From: Streptacidiphilus jeojiense
GTDB lineage: Bacteria > Actinomycetota > Actinomycetes > Streptomycetales > Streptomycetaceae
Direction: 5' to 3'
NCBI RefSeq assembly: GCF_000719095.1
Contig: NZ_JOEH01000009.1
Coordinates: forward strand, 248,001 to 312,000
DNA: 64,000 nucleotides
A program made the position numbers and the translations under genes. The notes under the pieces are model-generated. The model was not told the origin of the DNA, did not search any database, and was given only the letters and a program-made list of their open reading frames with translations. Below, piece by piece: positions 34,348 to 43,152 of this stretch. Every line of letters starts with the position of its first letter. The first letter of the stretch is position 1.

Positions 34348-36372
34348 TCAGCGGCCGGTTACTCCGGTGCCCCCGGTGAGCCCGCCGATCAGGTTCGTGC
34401 CGGTGGTGCCCGTGGTCCCGGTGGTGCCGGCGGTCGTGGTTCCGGTGGTTCCCGCCGTGGTCCCGGTGGTGGTGCCCGCGGTGGTCCCGCCGGTCTTGTT
34501 CTTGTTCTTGTCCTTGGCCTGCTGGGCCTTGGTCTTGACCGGCGCAGGGAGGCTGACGGTGTGGAAGTACCTGAACCCGACGCCGCGCAGCGCGTCGTCC
34601 ATGGCGTCGTGCCATATCGGACCGGCGATCGTGCTGCCGAAGACCTCATCCTTGCCGTAGGAGGTGCCGCCGATGGTCTGGCCGTCGTAGAGCGGGGTGA
34701 GCTTGGCGCCGGTGTCGCTGACGACGGTGGCGCCGGAGAGCTGGGGGGTGAAGCCGACGAACCAGACCTGAAGGTGCTCATTGGTGGTGCCGGTCTTGCC
34801 CGCGCTGGGGCGGCCGTCGGTGAAGCCGTCGGCCGCGCCGGTGCCGTCCTCGACCACGCCCTTGAGCATGGTGGTGATGGCGTCGGCGACGACGTTGCAG
34901 AGGCCGGCGTCCTTCTCCAGCGGCACGAAGTAGGTGTTCACCGACTTGGCCATCGCCGTGGGCATGTTGAACGGGCCGACCAGGGTGGTGGAGTCGTTCA
35001 TGTCCGGCGGGTTGGTCACCTCGCGCAGGTGGTTGCCCTTGCAGTCGGTCATCGCCGGGTACGGCTCGGTGAACGGGGCGTCGTAGGTCTGGTCCATGCC
35101 GATGCCGTTCTCCAGCGCGGCGGCCGCGGTGATCGGCTTGACGGTCGACCCGGTCGGGAAGCCCCCGCCGCCGCCCATGGTGCGGTCCACGTTGTAGTTC
35201 AGCGTGGTGACGCCGGCGCTGGACCCGTTGCCGTACGGGCGGCTCTGCCCCATGCCCATGATCTTGCCGGTGCCCGGCTGGATGATGGTCATCGCCGTGG
35301 CGGCCTTCTCGTCGGCGTGGACGTGCGAGGTGACCGACTTCTGCAGGGCCGTCTGCACCTTGGGGTCGATCGTGGTGTGGATGTCCAGCCCGCCGCGGTC
35401 CCACAGCGCCTGCCGGGCCTGCGCCGTCTGACCGAAGACCGGGTTGCTCAGGAAGATGTGCTCGACGTAGTCGCAGAAGAACTGCTCGCCGTTCCTGGCG
35501 GTGATGCAGCCCTCCTTGGGACGGCTCACCTTCAGCCCCAGCGGCTTGGCCTTGTAGACCGCGGCCTGGGCCGCGGTGATGGAGCCGTACTTCGCCATCG
35601 CGTCCAGCACCTCGTTGCGGCGCGTGGTGGCCGCGGGGGCGTAGAGCAGCGGGTCGTAGTTGCTGGGCGACTGCACCATGCCGGCCAGCATGGCGGCCTG
35701 GGGGACGGTCAGCTGGCTGGCGTGGACGCTGAAGTAGCGCTCGGAGGCGGCCTCGATGCCGTAGGCCTGCTCGCCCCAGAAGGTGATGTTGAGGTAGTCG
35801 GTGAGGATCTGGTCCTTGGTGAGCGTCTCCTCCAGCTTGATGGCGACCTTCAGCTCGGAGATCTTGCGCCCGATGGTCTGCGCCTGGGCCTCGCGGACCT
35901 TGGTCGGGTCGTTGCCGGCCAGCTCCACGTTCATGTTCTTCACCAGCTGCTGGGTCAGCGTGGACCCGCCCTGGGAGGCGCCGGAGGAGGCGTTCTTGGT
36001 CAGCGCGCGCAGGGTGCCCTGGAGGTCGATCGCACCGTGCTGGTAGTAGCGGTTGTCCTCGATGTCGACCAGCGCCTGCCGCATCACCGGGGCGATCTTG
36101 CTGATCGGCACCACGGTGCGGTCGCGGGCGTAGACCTTGGCGATCACTCCGCCGTTGGCGTCGTAGATGGTCGACGCCTGCGACAGGGTCGGTGCGGTGA
36201 ACTCCGCCGGGATCTCGTTGAAGGAGGTCGTCGCCGACTTCGCGCCGAACCCGAGGGCGCCCACGGCGGGCAGGGCCAGTCCGGCGACCAGCGTTCCGGC
36301 CAGCACACTCGCGCCGACCAGGTTCAGACCGAGACCCACCTTGTACAACGGAGATCGAGAGCGCTTCGCCAT
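34348..36372 (-). CDS. Class A penicillin-binding protein (glycosyltransferase/transpeptidase)
   Basis: 674 residues from ATG 36372. One N-terminal transmembrane segment; residues ~75-250 are the GT51 glycosyltransferase (VDIEDNRYYQHGAID, GASQGGSTLTQQLVKN); residues ~330-600 are the transpeptidase with STVK (PTGSTVKPITAA), SVN (MAKSVNTYF) and KTG (SAGKTGTTN). It polymerises and cross-links peptidoglycan outside the membrane. The last ~55 residues are a Thr/Gly-rich, probably wall-exposed tail (TTTGTTAGTTGTT) encoded by a degenerate GGTGCC/GTGGTT repeat. It is divergent from wblA, the arrangement I recall for SCO3580-SCO3579. Confidence 0.92.
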   Translation of the reverse strand: MAKRSRSPLYKVGLGLNLVGASVLAGTLVAGLALPAVGALGFGAKSATTSFNEIPAEFTAPTLSQASTIYDANGGVIAKVYARDRTVVPISKIAPVMRQALVDIEDNRYYQHGAIDLQGTLRALTKNASSGASQGGSTLTQQLVKNMNVELAGNDPTKVREAQAQTIGRKISELKVAIKLEETLTKDQILTDYLNITFWGEQAYGIEAASERYFSVHASQLTVPQAAMLAGMVQSPSNYDPLLYAPAATTRRNEVLDAMAKYGSITAAQAAVYKAKPLGLKVSRPKEGCITARNGEQFFCDYVEHIFLSNPVFGQTAQARQALWDRGGLDIHTTIDPKVQTALQKSVTSHVHADEKAATAMTIIQPGTGKIMGMGQSRPYGNGSSAGVTTLNYNVDRTMGGGGGFPTGSTVKPITAAAALENGIGMDQTYDAPFTEPYPAMTDCKGNHLREVTNPPDMNDSTTLVGPFNMPTAMAKSVNTYFVPLEKDAGLCNVVADAITTMLKGVVEDGTGAADGFTDGRPSAGKTGTTNEHLQVWFVGFTPQLSGATVVSDTGAKLTPLYDGQTIGGTSYGKDEVFGSTIAGPIWHDAMDDALRGVGFRYFHTVSLPAPVKTKAQQAKDKNKNKTGGTTAGTTTGTTAGTTGTTTAGTTGTTGTTGTNLIGGLTGGTGVTGR

Positions 36373-36751
36373 GGGCAGCACCTTACGACGCGTTAGCCGG
36401 ACAGGCGGGCATCTGTTCGCCTACTCTTGTCACAAGCTTGCGACAAGTTCCCGAGCGCTCACTCACTTCACTCTTGTGGGTGATGAGATCTGTCCGGATC
36501 GCGGTCATATGCCAGGAACTGAGCCAGGAAGGGCAGTGTCGTCCAGGTCCCCGAAGCCTGTACGGCCCTCCAACCTGCACTCACTCCAGTGGGTGATCTA
36601 TTCCGCACGCATAGTCCGAACGGGCCATACAGGATTGGGCCCCAAGGGGCTGTTGCAACCTGCTCTTCTTCCGTAACGTCCTCAACTGGCAACAGCGAAT
36701 ATGCCGTTGCCGCCGTGGGGGAGCCTCGATTCGGGAGAGGACGGCACCAGC
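36373..36751. promoter_or_regulatory. Divergent PBP-wblA promoter region with a repeated dyad
   Basis: 379 bp without a gene. It holds two near-identical 16-mers, CACTCTTGTGGGTGAT at 36469-36484 and CACTCCAGTGGGTGAT at 36582-36597, each with an imperfect TCACTC-N4-GGGTGA dyad. The 113-bp spacing between them equals about eleven helical turns. They could bind one regulator at two sites. wblA is developmentally controlled in streptomycetes, and BldD is one candidate, but the spacing of the half-sites does not fit its usual box. Confidence 0.45.
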
Positions 36752-37069
36752 ATGGGCTGGGTTGACGACTGGAGTGCGCAGGCAGCCTGCCGCACCAGTG
36801 ATCCGGACGAACTGTTCGTTCAGGGGGCGGCACAGAACCGCGCCAAGGCGGTGTGCACCGGTTGCCCGGTCCGCACCGAGTGCCTGGCGGATGCCCTCGA
36901 CAATCGCGTCGAGTTCGGCGTGTGGGGGGGAATGACGGAGCGCGAGCGCAGGGCTCTGCTGCGCCGCAGACCAACGGTGATCTCCTGGCGAAGGTTGCTG
37001 GAGACGGCTCGTACCGAGTACGAGCAGACCTTCTCCATCGGAGATCCGGACTACGCCGAAGCAGGCTGA
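36752..37069 (+). CDS. wblA: WhiB-like regulator WblA
   Basis: 105 residues from ATG 36752. The four iron-sulfur ligands are Cys13, Cys35, Cys38 and Cys44 (VCTGCPVRTEC), followed by GVWGGMTERERRALLRRRP, the WhiB family turn and basic C-terminal helix. WblA is a global down-regulator of antibiotic production and a controller of aerial growth in streptomycetes. The identification as WblA among the Wbl proteins rests on the start MGWVDDWSAQAACRT and on synteny (PBP upstream, two ArsA-type ATPases downstream). The frame extends 17 codons upstream to ATG 36701, but that start has no ribosome-binding site. Confidence 0.92.
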   Translation: MGWVDDWSAQAACRTSDPDELFVQGAAQNRAKAVCTGCPVRTECLADALDNRVEFGVWGGMTERERRALLRRRPTVISWRRLLETARTEYEQTFSIGDPDYAEAG

Positions 37070-37249
37070 GCCGGGCTCTGCCGCCGCGGCGGTCCGAGCA
37101 CGCGCAGTCCCGCACGGCTACTCCACGCCCCGTGTCCGGCCGCAACGGGCCGGGCCACGGGCGGCGGAGTCGTGCCGTCACGTTCGGAACCGGACCTGGT
37201 CGAACCCGGAGCTGGTTCGGACCCTGGCCGGCCACCGCCGGGCCGAGGG

Positions 37250-38509
37250 TCAGCCCGCTGCCAGGCGCTCGCCGATCTCCCGCAGGCCCTCCAGGTCGTG
37301 CACGTCACCGGCCAGGGCGGGCACCTCGACCAGCGGCACGTCCGGGTAGATCGAGACGAAGCGGTCCCGCATCCGGCGCTCGTGCGTGATGGTCCTGACC
37401 CGGTCCGCGTGCAGTCTGAGCAGCCCGGCGGCCAGCACCTCCGACTCCTGCGCGAAGGCACTCCCCCCTGCCTCGCCACCGTCGGAGGAGTCGGTGTCCG
37501 CGTCCCCCTCCAGGGTCTCCGCGGCCGCCAGCGCCCGCTCCGCAGTGAGCTGGGGTGCGCCGGTCCGGTGCACCCGGTTCAGCACCAGCCCGGCCAGCGG
37601 CATCCGGTCCGTCTCCAGCCGGTCCACGAAGTACGCCGCCTCGCGCAGCGCGTCCCGCTCGGGGGCGGCCACCACCAGGAAGGCCGTGCCCGGCGCCTGG
37701 AGCAGTTGGTAGGTACGGTCGGCACGCTCGCGGAAGCCGCCGAACATCGAGTCCATCGCGGCGACGAAGGTCGACACGTCCTGCAGCACATTGGCGCCGA
37801 GGATCTTGCCGAGCACGCCGGTGAACATGGTCATCCCGACGTTGAGGAACTTCATCGCGCTGCGGCCGCCGACCTTCGCCGGCGCCATCAGCACCCGGAT
37901 CAGCTTGCCGTCCAGGAAGGAGCCGAGCCGGTTGGGCGCGTCCAGGAAGTCCAGCGCCGAGCGGCTCGGCGGGGTGTCCACGACGATCAGGTCCCAGCTG
38001 CCGGTGGCCTGGAGCTGGCCCAGCTTCTCCATCGCCATGTACTCCTGGGTGCCGGCGAAGCCGGAGGAGAGCGACTGGTAGAAGGGGTTCTCCATGATCT
38101 GCCGGGCCCGCTCGGGGTCGGCGTGGGCGAGCACGACCTCGTCGAAGGTCCGCTTCATGTCCAGCATCATGGCCTGCAACTCGCCCGGTCCGGCGACGTC
38201 CTTGACGACCCGTGGGGTGTTGTCCAGCTCGGTCAGCCCCATCGACTGGGCCAGTCTGCGGGCCGGGTCGATCGTCAGCACCACGACCTTGCGGCCGCGC
38301 TCGGCGGCGCGCAGCCCCAGCGCGGCGGCGGTCGTGGTCTTGCCCACGCCGCCCGAGCCGCAGCAGACCACGATCGCCGTCGCGGGGTCGTCGATCAGCG
38401 CGTCCACGTCCAGCGCCATGCCCGCCAGCGGGTCAGCGCTCTGCTGCCGCCCAGCGGTCTGCTTTCCGGTCGCTGCCGTCGGTGCCGTCGGTGTCGTCGC
38501 TGCCGTCAT
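37250..38509 (-). CDS. ArsA-family ATPase, second of the pair
   Basis: 419 residues. The P-loop is CGSGGVGKTTTAAALG near residue 49-64 and a switch region LTIDPARRLAQSMGL follows; SWDLIVVDTPPSRSALDFLD is Walker B. It lacks the paired A1/A2 halves of true arsenite pumps, so the two adjacent single-domain proteins may form a heterodimer like bacterial Get3/ArsA relatives. The start ATG 38509 overlaps the upstream gene's stop by 4 bp (ATGA). Corresponds to the SCO3578-type protein next to wblA. Cargo unknown; no metal-binding cysteine cluster of ArsA is seen. Confidence 0.88.
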   Translation of the reverse strand: MTAATTPTAPTAATGKQTAGRQQSADPLAGMALDVDALIDDPATAIVVCCGSGGVGKTTTAAALGLRAAERGRKVVVLTIDPARRLAQSMGLTELDNTPRVVKDVAGPGELQAMMLDMKRTFDEVVLAHADPERARQIMENPFYQSLSSGFAGTQEYMAMEKLGQLQATGSWDLIVVDTPPSRSALDFLDAPNRLGSFLDGKLIRVLMAPAKVGGRSAMKFLNVGMTMFTGVLGKILGANVLQDVSTFVAAMDSMFGGFRERADRTYQLLQAPGTAFLVVAAPERDALREAAYFVDRLETDRMPLAGLVLNRVHRTGAPQLTAERALAAAETLEGDADTDSSDGGEAGGSAFAQESEVLAAGLLRLHADRVRTITHERRMRDRFVSIYPDVPLVEVPALAGDVHDLEGLREIGERLAAG

Positions 38510-39582
38510 GCCGCCCCCTCCTCCTTCAACGCTGCTGCCAACCGGTAGAGCCCGCCGAGGTCCACCCCGCCGCTCAGCAGCGGGAGTTCGTAGGTGGGCA
38601 GTTTCAGCGCCTGGACATCGGCGCGCTGCTCGCGCTCCAGCAGCACCCGGGCCGCGTGCTCGCGGCCCTGCGCCAGCAGCGGCTCCACCAGCTTCTTCGT
38701 CGCGGCGGGGACGGTCTTCCTGGCCCCGCCGCCGGGACGGGCGCCGACCCCTGCGTCGGCAAGAGCCATCCCCAGCTCCTCGCGATGGTCCCCGTCGGCA
38801 GCGAGTATCGCGGCCTCGTCCAGCATCGGGGGGCGCACCATGTTGACGAACACCCCGCCGACCGGCAGCCCGGCCGCGCGCAGTTCCGCGACGCCGTCCA
38901 CGGTCTCCTGGACCGGCATCTCCTCCAGCAGCGTCACCAGGTGGACGGCGGTCTCCGGGGAGCGGATCACCCGCATCACCGCCTGCGACTGGGTGAAGAT
39001 CGGCCCGAACCTGGCCAGCCCGGCGACCTCGGTGTTGATGTTCAGGAAGCGGCTGACCCGCCCGGTCGGCGGCGCGTCCATCACCACCGCGTCGTAGTGC
39101 CGTTTCCCGTCCGGGCCCTTGCGGCGGACCGCCTCGCAGGCCTTGCCGGTGAGCAGGACGTCACGCAGCCCGGGCGCGATGGTGGTGGCGAAGTCGATGA
39201 AGCCGACCTTGCGCAGGGCCTTCCCGGCCCGGCCGAGCTTGTAGAACATCTCCAGGTACTCCAGCAGGGCCTGTTCGATGTCGATGGCCAGCGCGAAGAC
39301 CTCGCCCTCGCGCCCGCCTTCACGTCCGCCCTTCGCCGAGCCTGTGCGGGCCCCGCTCCGTCCCAGGGCTCCGGGGCCGACGCTCGCGACCCGGCGTTCC
39401 TCGTAGGGGAGCGCGGAGATGCCGAACAGTTCGGCGATGCCCTGCCGCTCCTCGACCTCGATCAGCAGGGTGCGCTTGCCGTCGGCGGCCAGGGCCATGG
39501 CCAGTGCGGCGGCGACGGTGGTCTTGCCCGTTCCGCCCTTACCGCTGACGACATGCAGCCGTACCCCTTCCCAGTCCGGCAT
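38506..39582 (-). CDS. ArsA-family ATPase, first of the pair
   Basis: 358 residues from ATG 39582 (ATG 39630 upstream is possible but adds a non-conserved leader). The deviant Walker A is VVSGKGGTGKTTVAAALA with the KGG signature lysine; Walker B region YDAVVMDAPPTGRVSRFLNI. A Gly/Arg-rich insertion at ~75-95 (SAKGGREGGREGE) is unusual. Coupled to the next gene by a 4-bp overlap. Like its partner it is conserved beside wblA in streptomycetes; its cellular role is not known to me. Confidence 0.88.
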   Translation of the reverse strand: MPDWEGVRLHVVSGKGGTGKTTVAAALAMALAADGKRTLLIEVEERQGIAELFGISALPYEERRVASVGPGALGRSGARTGSAKGGREGGREGEVFALAIDIEQALLEYLEMFYKLGRAGKALRKVGFIDFATTIAPGLRDVLLTGKACEAVRRKGPDGKRHYDAVVMDAPPTGRVSRFLNINTEVAGLARFGPIFTQSQAVMRVIRSPETAVHLVTLLEEMPVQETVDGVAELRAAGLPVGGVFVNMVRPPMLDEAAILAADGDHREELGMALADAGVGARPGGGARKTVPAATKKLVEPLLAQGREHAARVLLEREQRADVQALKLPTYELPLLSGGVDLGGLYRLAAALKEEGAA

Positions 39583-39793
39583 GTGCGTCTCCGTCCGCTG
39601 GCTGTTCTTGGGCAATCGGTTCATGGGCAATCGGTGGCTGTTCGGTGGCCGTCGTGCTGTGCGTCTTCTGGCGAGCGTAACCAGGAGCCGTCCCGGCCGT
39701 CGGGAGACGCCTTGCCACGGTGAGACGTTTGCACCTCTTTGTGTCGCAGATCACAGGGACATCGCAGGGGCGGCGACCGGTTAGAGTCCCCTC

Positions 39794-39958
39794 ATGACCA
39801 AGTGGGAATACGTGACCGTGCCGCTGCTGGTGCATGCGACGAAGCAGATTCTGGACACCTGGGGCGAGGACGGCTACGAGCTCGTCCAGGTCGTGCCCGG
39901 GCCCAACCCCGAGCAGCTCGTCGCCTACCTCAAGCGAGAGAAGCAGGGGAAGTCCTGA
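39794..39958 (+). CDS. Small DUF4177-like protein
   Basis: 54 residues: MTKWEYVTVPLLVHATKQIL then DTWGEDGYELVQVVPGPNPE and a basic tail. The KWEYVTVPL...GEDGYELVQV pattern is the DUF4177 fold. The stop TGA (39956-39958) shares its last base with the ATG of the RidA gene (TGATG), so the two are translationally coupled. The same small gene stands before RidA in the S. coelicolor wblA region as I remember it. Function unknown. Confidence 0.85.
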   Translation: MTKWEYVTVPLLVHATKQILDTWGEDGYELVQVVPGPNPEQLVAYLKREKQGKS

Positions 39959-40425
39959 TGGCCGGAAAGGTCGAGGCCAAGCTCGCCGAGCTCGGGCTGG
40001 AGCTGCCGCAGGTGGTGCCGCCGCTGGCCGCGTACGTCCCCGCCGTGCGGGCGGGGGAGTTCGTCTTCACCTCGGGGCAGCTGCCCATGGTGGAAGGCAA
40101 GCTCGCGTTGACCGGGAAGGTCGGCGCCGAGGTCACCGCGGAGGAGGCCAAGGCACAGGCCCGGATCTGCGCGCTGAACGCGCTGGCCGCGGTGAAGTCC
40201 GTGGTCGGCGATCTGGACCGGATCGAGCAGGTCGTCAAGGTGGTCGGCTTCGTCGCCTCGGCGACGGACTTCACCGGGCAGCCGGGCGTCGTCAACGGGG
40301 CGAGCGAGCTGCTCGGCGAGGTGCTGGGCGCCGCGGGCGTGCACGCGCGGTCCGCGGTGGGGGTGGCGGTCCTGCCCCTGGACGCGCCCGTCGAGGTGGA
40401 GATTCAGGTTCGGGTTTCGGAGTAG
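39958..40425 (+). CDS. RidA family protein
   Basis: 155 residues. RidA proteins hydrolyse reactive enamine/imine intermediates released by PLP enzymes. AAYVPAVRAGEFVFTSGQLP, KVGAEVTAEEAKAQARICAL and HARSAVGVAVLPLDAPVEVE show the family fold; the usual catalytic Arg in the segment before the end (normally ...RsaV...) is R in HARSAVGVAV. It is about 25 residues longer at the N-terminus than the 130-residue archetype, which is common in the actinobacterial branch. Start overlaps the upstream stop by one base. Confidence 0.88.
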   Translation: MAGKVEAKLAELGLELPQVVPPLAAYVPAVRAGEFVFTSGQLPMVEGKLALTGKVGAEVTAEEAKAQARICALNALAAVKSVVGDLDRIEQVVKVVGFVASATDFTGQPGVVNGASELLGEVLGAAGVHARSAVGVAVLPLDAPVEVEIQVRVSE

Positions 40426-40509
40426 GGCGCCACGTTGGTGGTGGGTTGCTGTTGCGCAGTTCCCCGCGCCCCTATGGGGGCGCGGGCAGCGGCCCCGTAC
40501 GATCCGCCC

Positions 40510-41373
40510 ATGAGTGCTGAGCTGCCTTCGGGCTGGGCCGAGCGGATTGCCGCGTTGGGACGTGGGGAGCTGGAGCCGGTGCCGCCCAGGCCCGCGGCGA
40601 CGGTGGTGCTGCTGCGCGACGGCGCCTCCGGCGCGGAGGGGTACCTGCTCCGGCGTCGGACGTCGATGGCCTTCGCGGGCGGGATGTACGCGTTCCCCGG
40701 CGGGGGCGTCGACCTGCATGACGGTGCGTCGGACCTCGGCTGGGCCGGGCCGACCGCCGAGGAGTGGGGCGCGCGGCTGGGCTGCGCGCCGCAGACCGCG
40801 CGTGCCATCGTCTGCGCCGCGGTACGGGAGACCTTCGAGGAGTCCGGGGTGCTGCTGGCCGGCGCGGACTCCACGTCGGTGGTCGCCGACGTCAGCGGCG
40901 ACCGGTGGCGCGAGGACCGGGCGGCGCTGGAGGCGCACCGGCTGACCTTCGCCGAGTTCCTGACCCGCCGGCGGCTGGTGCTGCGCAGCGACCTGCTGGG
41001 CGCCTGGGCCCGCTGGGTGACCCCGGAGTTCGAGGAGCGCCGCTACGACACCTGGTTCTTCGTCGCCGCGGTGCCCGAGGGGCAGCGGACCGCGGAGGTG
41101 CCGGGGGAGGCCGACCGGGTGGAGTGGCTGGCCCCGGGCGAGGCGGTGCGCCGGGTGGAGAGCGGCGCCTACCGGATGCTGCCGCCCACCGTCACCACGC
41201 TGCGCGAGCTGTCCCCGTACGCCGATGCCGGCGCCGCGCTGGCGGCCGCGGGCCGGCGACGGGTCGAGGCGGTGATGGCCGAGGCGGCGTTGCGGGAGGA
41301 CGGCGGGGTGACGTTGCGCTGGCCCGGGTACCCGGAGCTGACCGTGCACGCGGGGACGGGGGCCGGGAAGTGA
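40510..41373 (+). CDS. NUDIX hydrolase, NUDT19-like
   Basis: 287 residues from ATG 40510. The Nudix box is split: AFPGGGVDLHDGASD carries the first glycine and, after an insertion of about 35 residues, AVRETFEESGVLL gives the REx2EExG core with its metal-binding glutamates. This insertion is characteristic of the NUDT19/RP2p branch, which in animals cleaves CoA; the bacterial substrate is not known. Its stop overlaps the start of the metallo-beta-lactamase gene (GTGA), so both form one operon. Confidence 0.85.
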   Translation: MSAELPSGWAERIAALGRGELEPVPPRPAATVVLLRDGASGAEGYLLRRRTSMAFAGGMYAFPGGGVDLHDGASDLGWAGPTAEEWGARLGCAPQTARAIVCAAVRETFEESGVLLAGADSTSVVADVSGDRWREDRAALEAHRLTFAEFLTRRRLVLRSDLLGAWARWVTPEFEERRYDTWFFVAAVPEGQRTAEVPGEADRVEWLAPGEAVRRVESGAYRMLPPTVTTLRELSPYADAGAALAAAGRRRVEAVMAEAALREDGGVTLRWPGYPELTVHAGTGAGK

Positions 41374-42176
41374 GCGAGATCGCGGGCGGCATCGCAGGTC
41401 AGGCCACCGAGCGGGCGTACTGCGTGCTGGCCCCAAACGCCTCGCCGATGACCCTGGACGGCACCAACACCTGGATCCTCGCCGAGCCCGGCTCCGAGCT
41501 GGCCGTCGTGGTCGACCCCGGGCCGCTGGACGAGGGCCATCTGCGGGCCGTCCTGGACCGCGTCGAGCAGAGCGGTCGCCGGGTGGCGGCCACCCTGCTC
41601 ACCCACGGCCATCCGGACCACGCCGAGGGCGCCGCCCGCTTCGCCGAGCTGACCGGCAGCGGGGTACGGGCCCTCGACCCGGCGCTGCGGCTCGGCGACG
41701 AGGGGCTGCGGGACGGCGAGGTGCTGGAGGTCGGCGGCCTGGAGCTGCGGATCGTGGGCACGCCGGGCCACACCTCGGACTCGCTGTGCTTCCAGCTCCC
41801 GGCGGACCGGGCGGTGCTGACCGGCGACACCGTCCTGGGCCGCGGGACGACGGTGGTGGCCCACCCGGACGGGCGCCTCGGCGACTACCTGGACTCGCTG
41901 CGGCGGCTGCGCACCCTCGCGGCCGAGCACGGGGTGGCCACGGTGCTGCCCGGACACGGTCCGGTGCTGGCCGACGCGCTGGGGACGGTGGAGTACTACC
42001 TGGCCCACCGGGCGGCACGGCTGGCCCAGGTGGAGACCGCGGTCGAGGCCGGCCTGCGGACCCCGGCGGAGGTCGTCGCCCGGGTGTACGCGGACGTGGA
42101 CCGTGCGCTGTGGCCGGCGGCGGAGTGGTCGGTCCGGGCACAGCTGGAGTACCTCAGGGAGCACGGGCTGATCTGA
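41370..42176 (+). CDS. MBL-fold metallohydrolase
   Basis: 268 residues from GTG 41370, which overlaps the upstream stop by four bases. Metal ligands are visible: TLLTHGHPDHAEGA (HxHxDH, with Gly-His order typical of the family), VGTPGHTSDSLCF, LTGDTVLGRG and LPGHGPVL. The C-terminal helical tail (GLRTPAEVVARVYADVD...WSVRAQLEYLREHGL) is the LACTB2-like winged helix, a group with RNase or hydrolase activity. It ends the operon, before a strong terminator. Confidence 0.88.
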   Translation: MSEIAGGIAGQATERAYCVLAPNASPMTLDGTNTWILAEPGSELAVVVDPGPLDEGHLRAVLDRVEQSGRRVAATLLTHGHPDHAEGAARFAELTGSGVRALDPALRLGDEGLRDGEVLEVGGLELRIVGTPGHTSDSLCFQLPADRAVLTGDTVLGRGTTVVAHPDGRLGDYLDSLRRLRTLAAEHGVATVLPGHGPVLADALGTVEYYLAHRAARLAQVETAVEAGLRTPAEVVARVYADVDRALWPAAEWSVRAQLEYLREHGLI

Positions 42177-42226
42177 CCCGGAGCGACGGCCTGGTCCGAC
42201 AGTACGAGGAACTACTCGAACAGGTG

Positions 42227-42256
42227 AAGGGGTGCGGCCGAGTGGCCGCACCCCTT
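42227..42256. terminator. Bidirectional terminator between the MBL gene and crp
   Basis: A perfect 13-bp stem (42227-42239 with 42244-42256) with a 4-nt loop between two convergent genes, 50 bp after one stop and 34 bp from the other. Confidence 0.85.
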
Positions 42257-42289
42257 CTGCGTTCCTGGCGTCGTCAGCTGTTCCCGGCG

Positions 42290-42964
42290 TCAGCGCGAGC
42301 GCCGGGCCAGCCGCTCCACGTCCAGCAGGATCACCGCGCGGGCCTCCAGCCGCAGCCAGCCGCGACCGGCGAAGTCGGCGAGGGCCTTGTTGACGGTCTC
42401 CCGGGAGGCGCCGACGAGCTGCGCCAGCTCCTCCTGGGTCAGGTCGTGGACCACGTGGATGCCCTCGTCGGACTGGACGCCGAAGCGGCGCGACAGGTCC
42501 AGCAGCGCCTTGGCGACACGCCCGGGGACGTCCGAGAAGACCAGGTCCGACATGACGTCGTTGGTGCGCCGCAGGCGGCGGGCGATGGCCCGGAGCAGCG
42601 AGATGGCGACCTCGGGACGGGTCGTCAGCCAGGGCTGCAGGTCACCGTGGCCCAGGCCCAGCAGCTTGACCTCGGTCAACGCGGAGGCCGTGGCCGTACG
42701 CGGTCCGGGGTCGAACAGCGACAGCTCGCCGATCATCTCGCTGGGGCCGACCACGGCCAGCATGTTCTCGCGCCCGTCCGCCGAGGTGCGGTGCAGCTTC
42801 ACCTTGCCCTCGACGATGACGTACAGCCGGTCGCCCGGGTCGCCCTCGTGGAACAGGGATTCGCCGCGCGCGAGCGTGGTCTCCGTCATGGAGGCGCGCA
42901 GCTCGGCAGCCTGCTCGTCGTCCAGAGCAGTGAAGAGCGGGGCGCGCCGCAGAACGTCGTCCAC
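42290..42964 (-). CDS. crp: Crp/Fnr-family regulator Crp
   Basis: 224 residues from GTG 42964, with AAGGAGG seven bases upstream. Residues ~5-120 form the cyclic-nucleotide-binding domain (GDRLYVIVEGKVKLHRTSAD, VVGPSEMIGELSLFDPGPRT, with the conserved Glu and Arg for cAMP); residues ~140-215 are the winged HTH (DLTQEELAQLVGASRETVNK). In S. coelicolor Crp governs germination and antibiotic precursor supply. The longer frame upstream is a shadow. A CRP-type dyad 65-78 bp upstream suggests autoregulation. Confidence 0.93.
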   Translation of the reverse strand: MDDVLRRAPLFTALDDEQAAELRASMTETTLARGESLFHEGDPGDRLYVIVEGKVKLHRTSADGRENMLAVVGPSEMIGELSLFDPGPRTATASALTEVKLLGLGHGDLQPWLTTRPEVAISLLRAIARRLRRTNDVMSDLVFSDVPGRVAKALLDLSRRFGVQSDEGIHVVHDLTQEELAQLVGASRETVNKALADFAGRGWLRLEARAVILLDVERLARRSR

Positions 42965-43028
42965 TCGGTCCTCCTTGTCGGCCGTGCAGGCTTGAGGTGC
43001 GATCCCCATCATGCCCGACCGGGAAACA

Positions 43029-43042
43029 GTGCGATCAATCAC
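43029..43042 (-). promoter_or_regulatory. Crp-type binding site upstream of crp
   Basis: On the minus strand the sequence around 43029-43044 reads TGTGATTGATCGCACT, close to the CRP consensus TGTGA-N6-TCACA; on + it is GTG(43029-43031)...CAC(43040-43042). It lies 65 bp upstream of the GTG start, a place suited to autoregulation. Confidence 0.5.
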
Positions 43043-43152
43043 AACAAGTGTGGCGTATGGATACCGGCGATTTGCACGGGGGTGCTCGTCGGAGTGCCCT
43101 TCAGCCATGATCGGGCATGGTGGCTCGATGTCGCCGGACTTTGCCCGGACTC

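Noticed and set aside
36373..36751. BldD box in the wblA promoter
   Set aside because: The repeated dyads have a 4-bp gap between half-sites, while the known box needs about one base.
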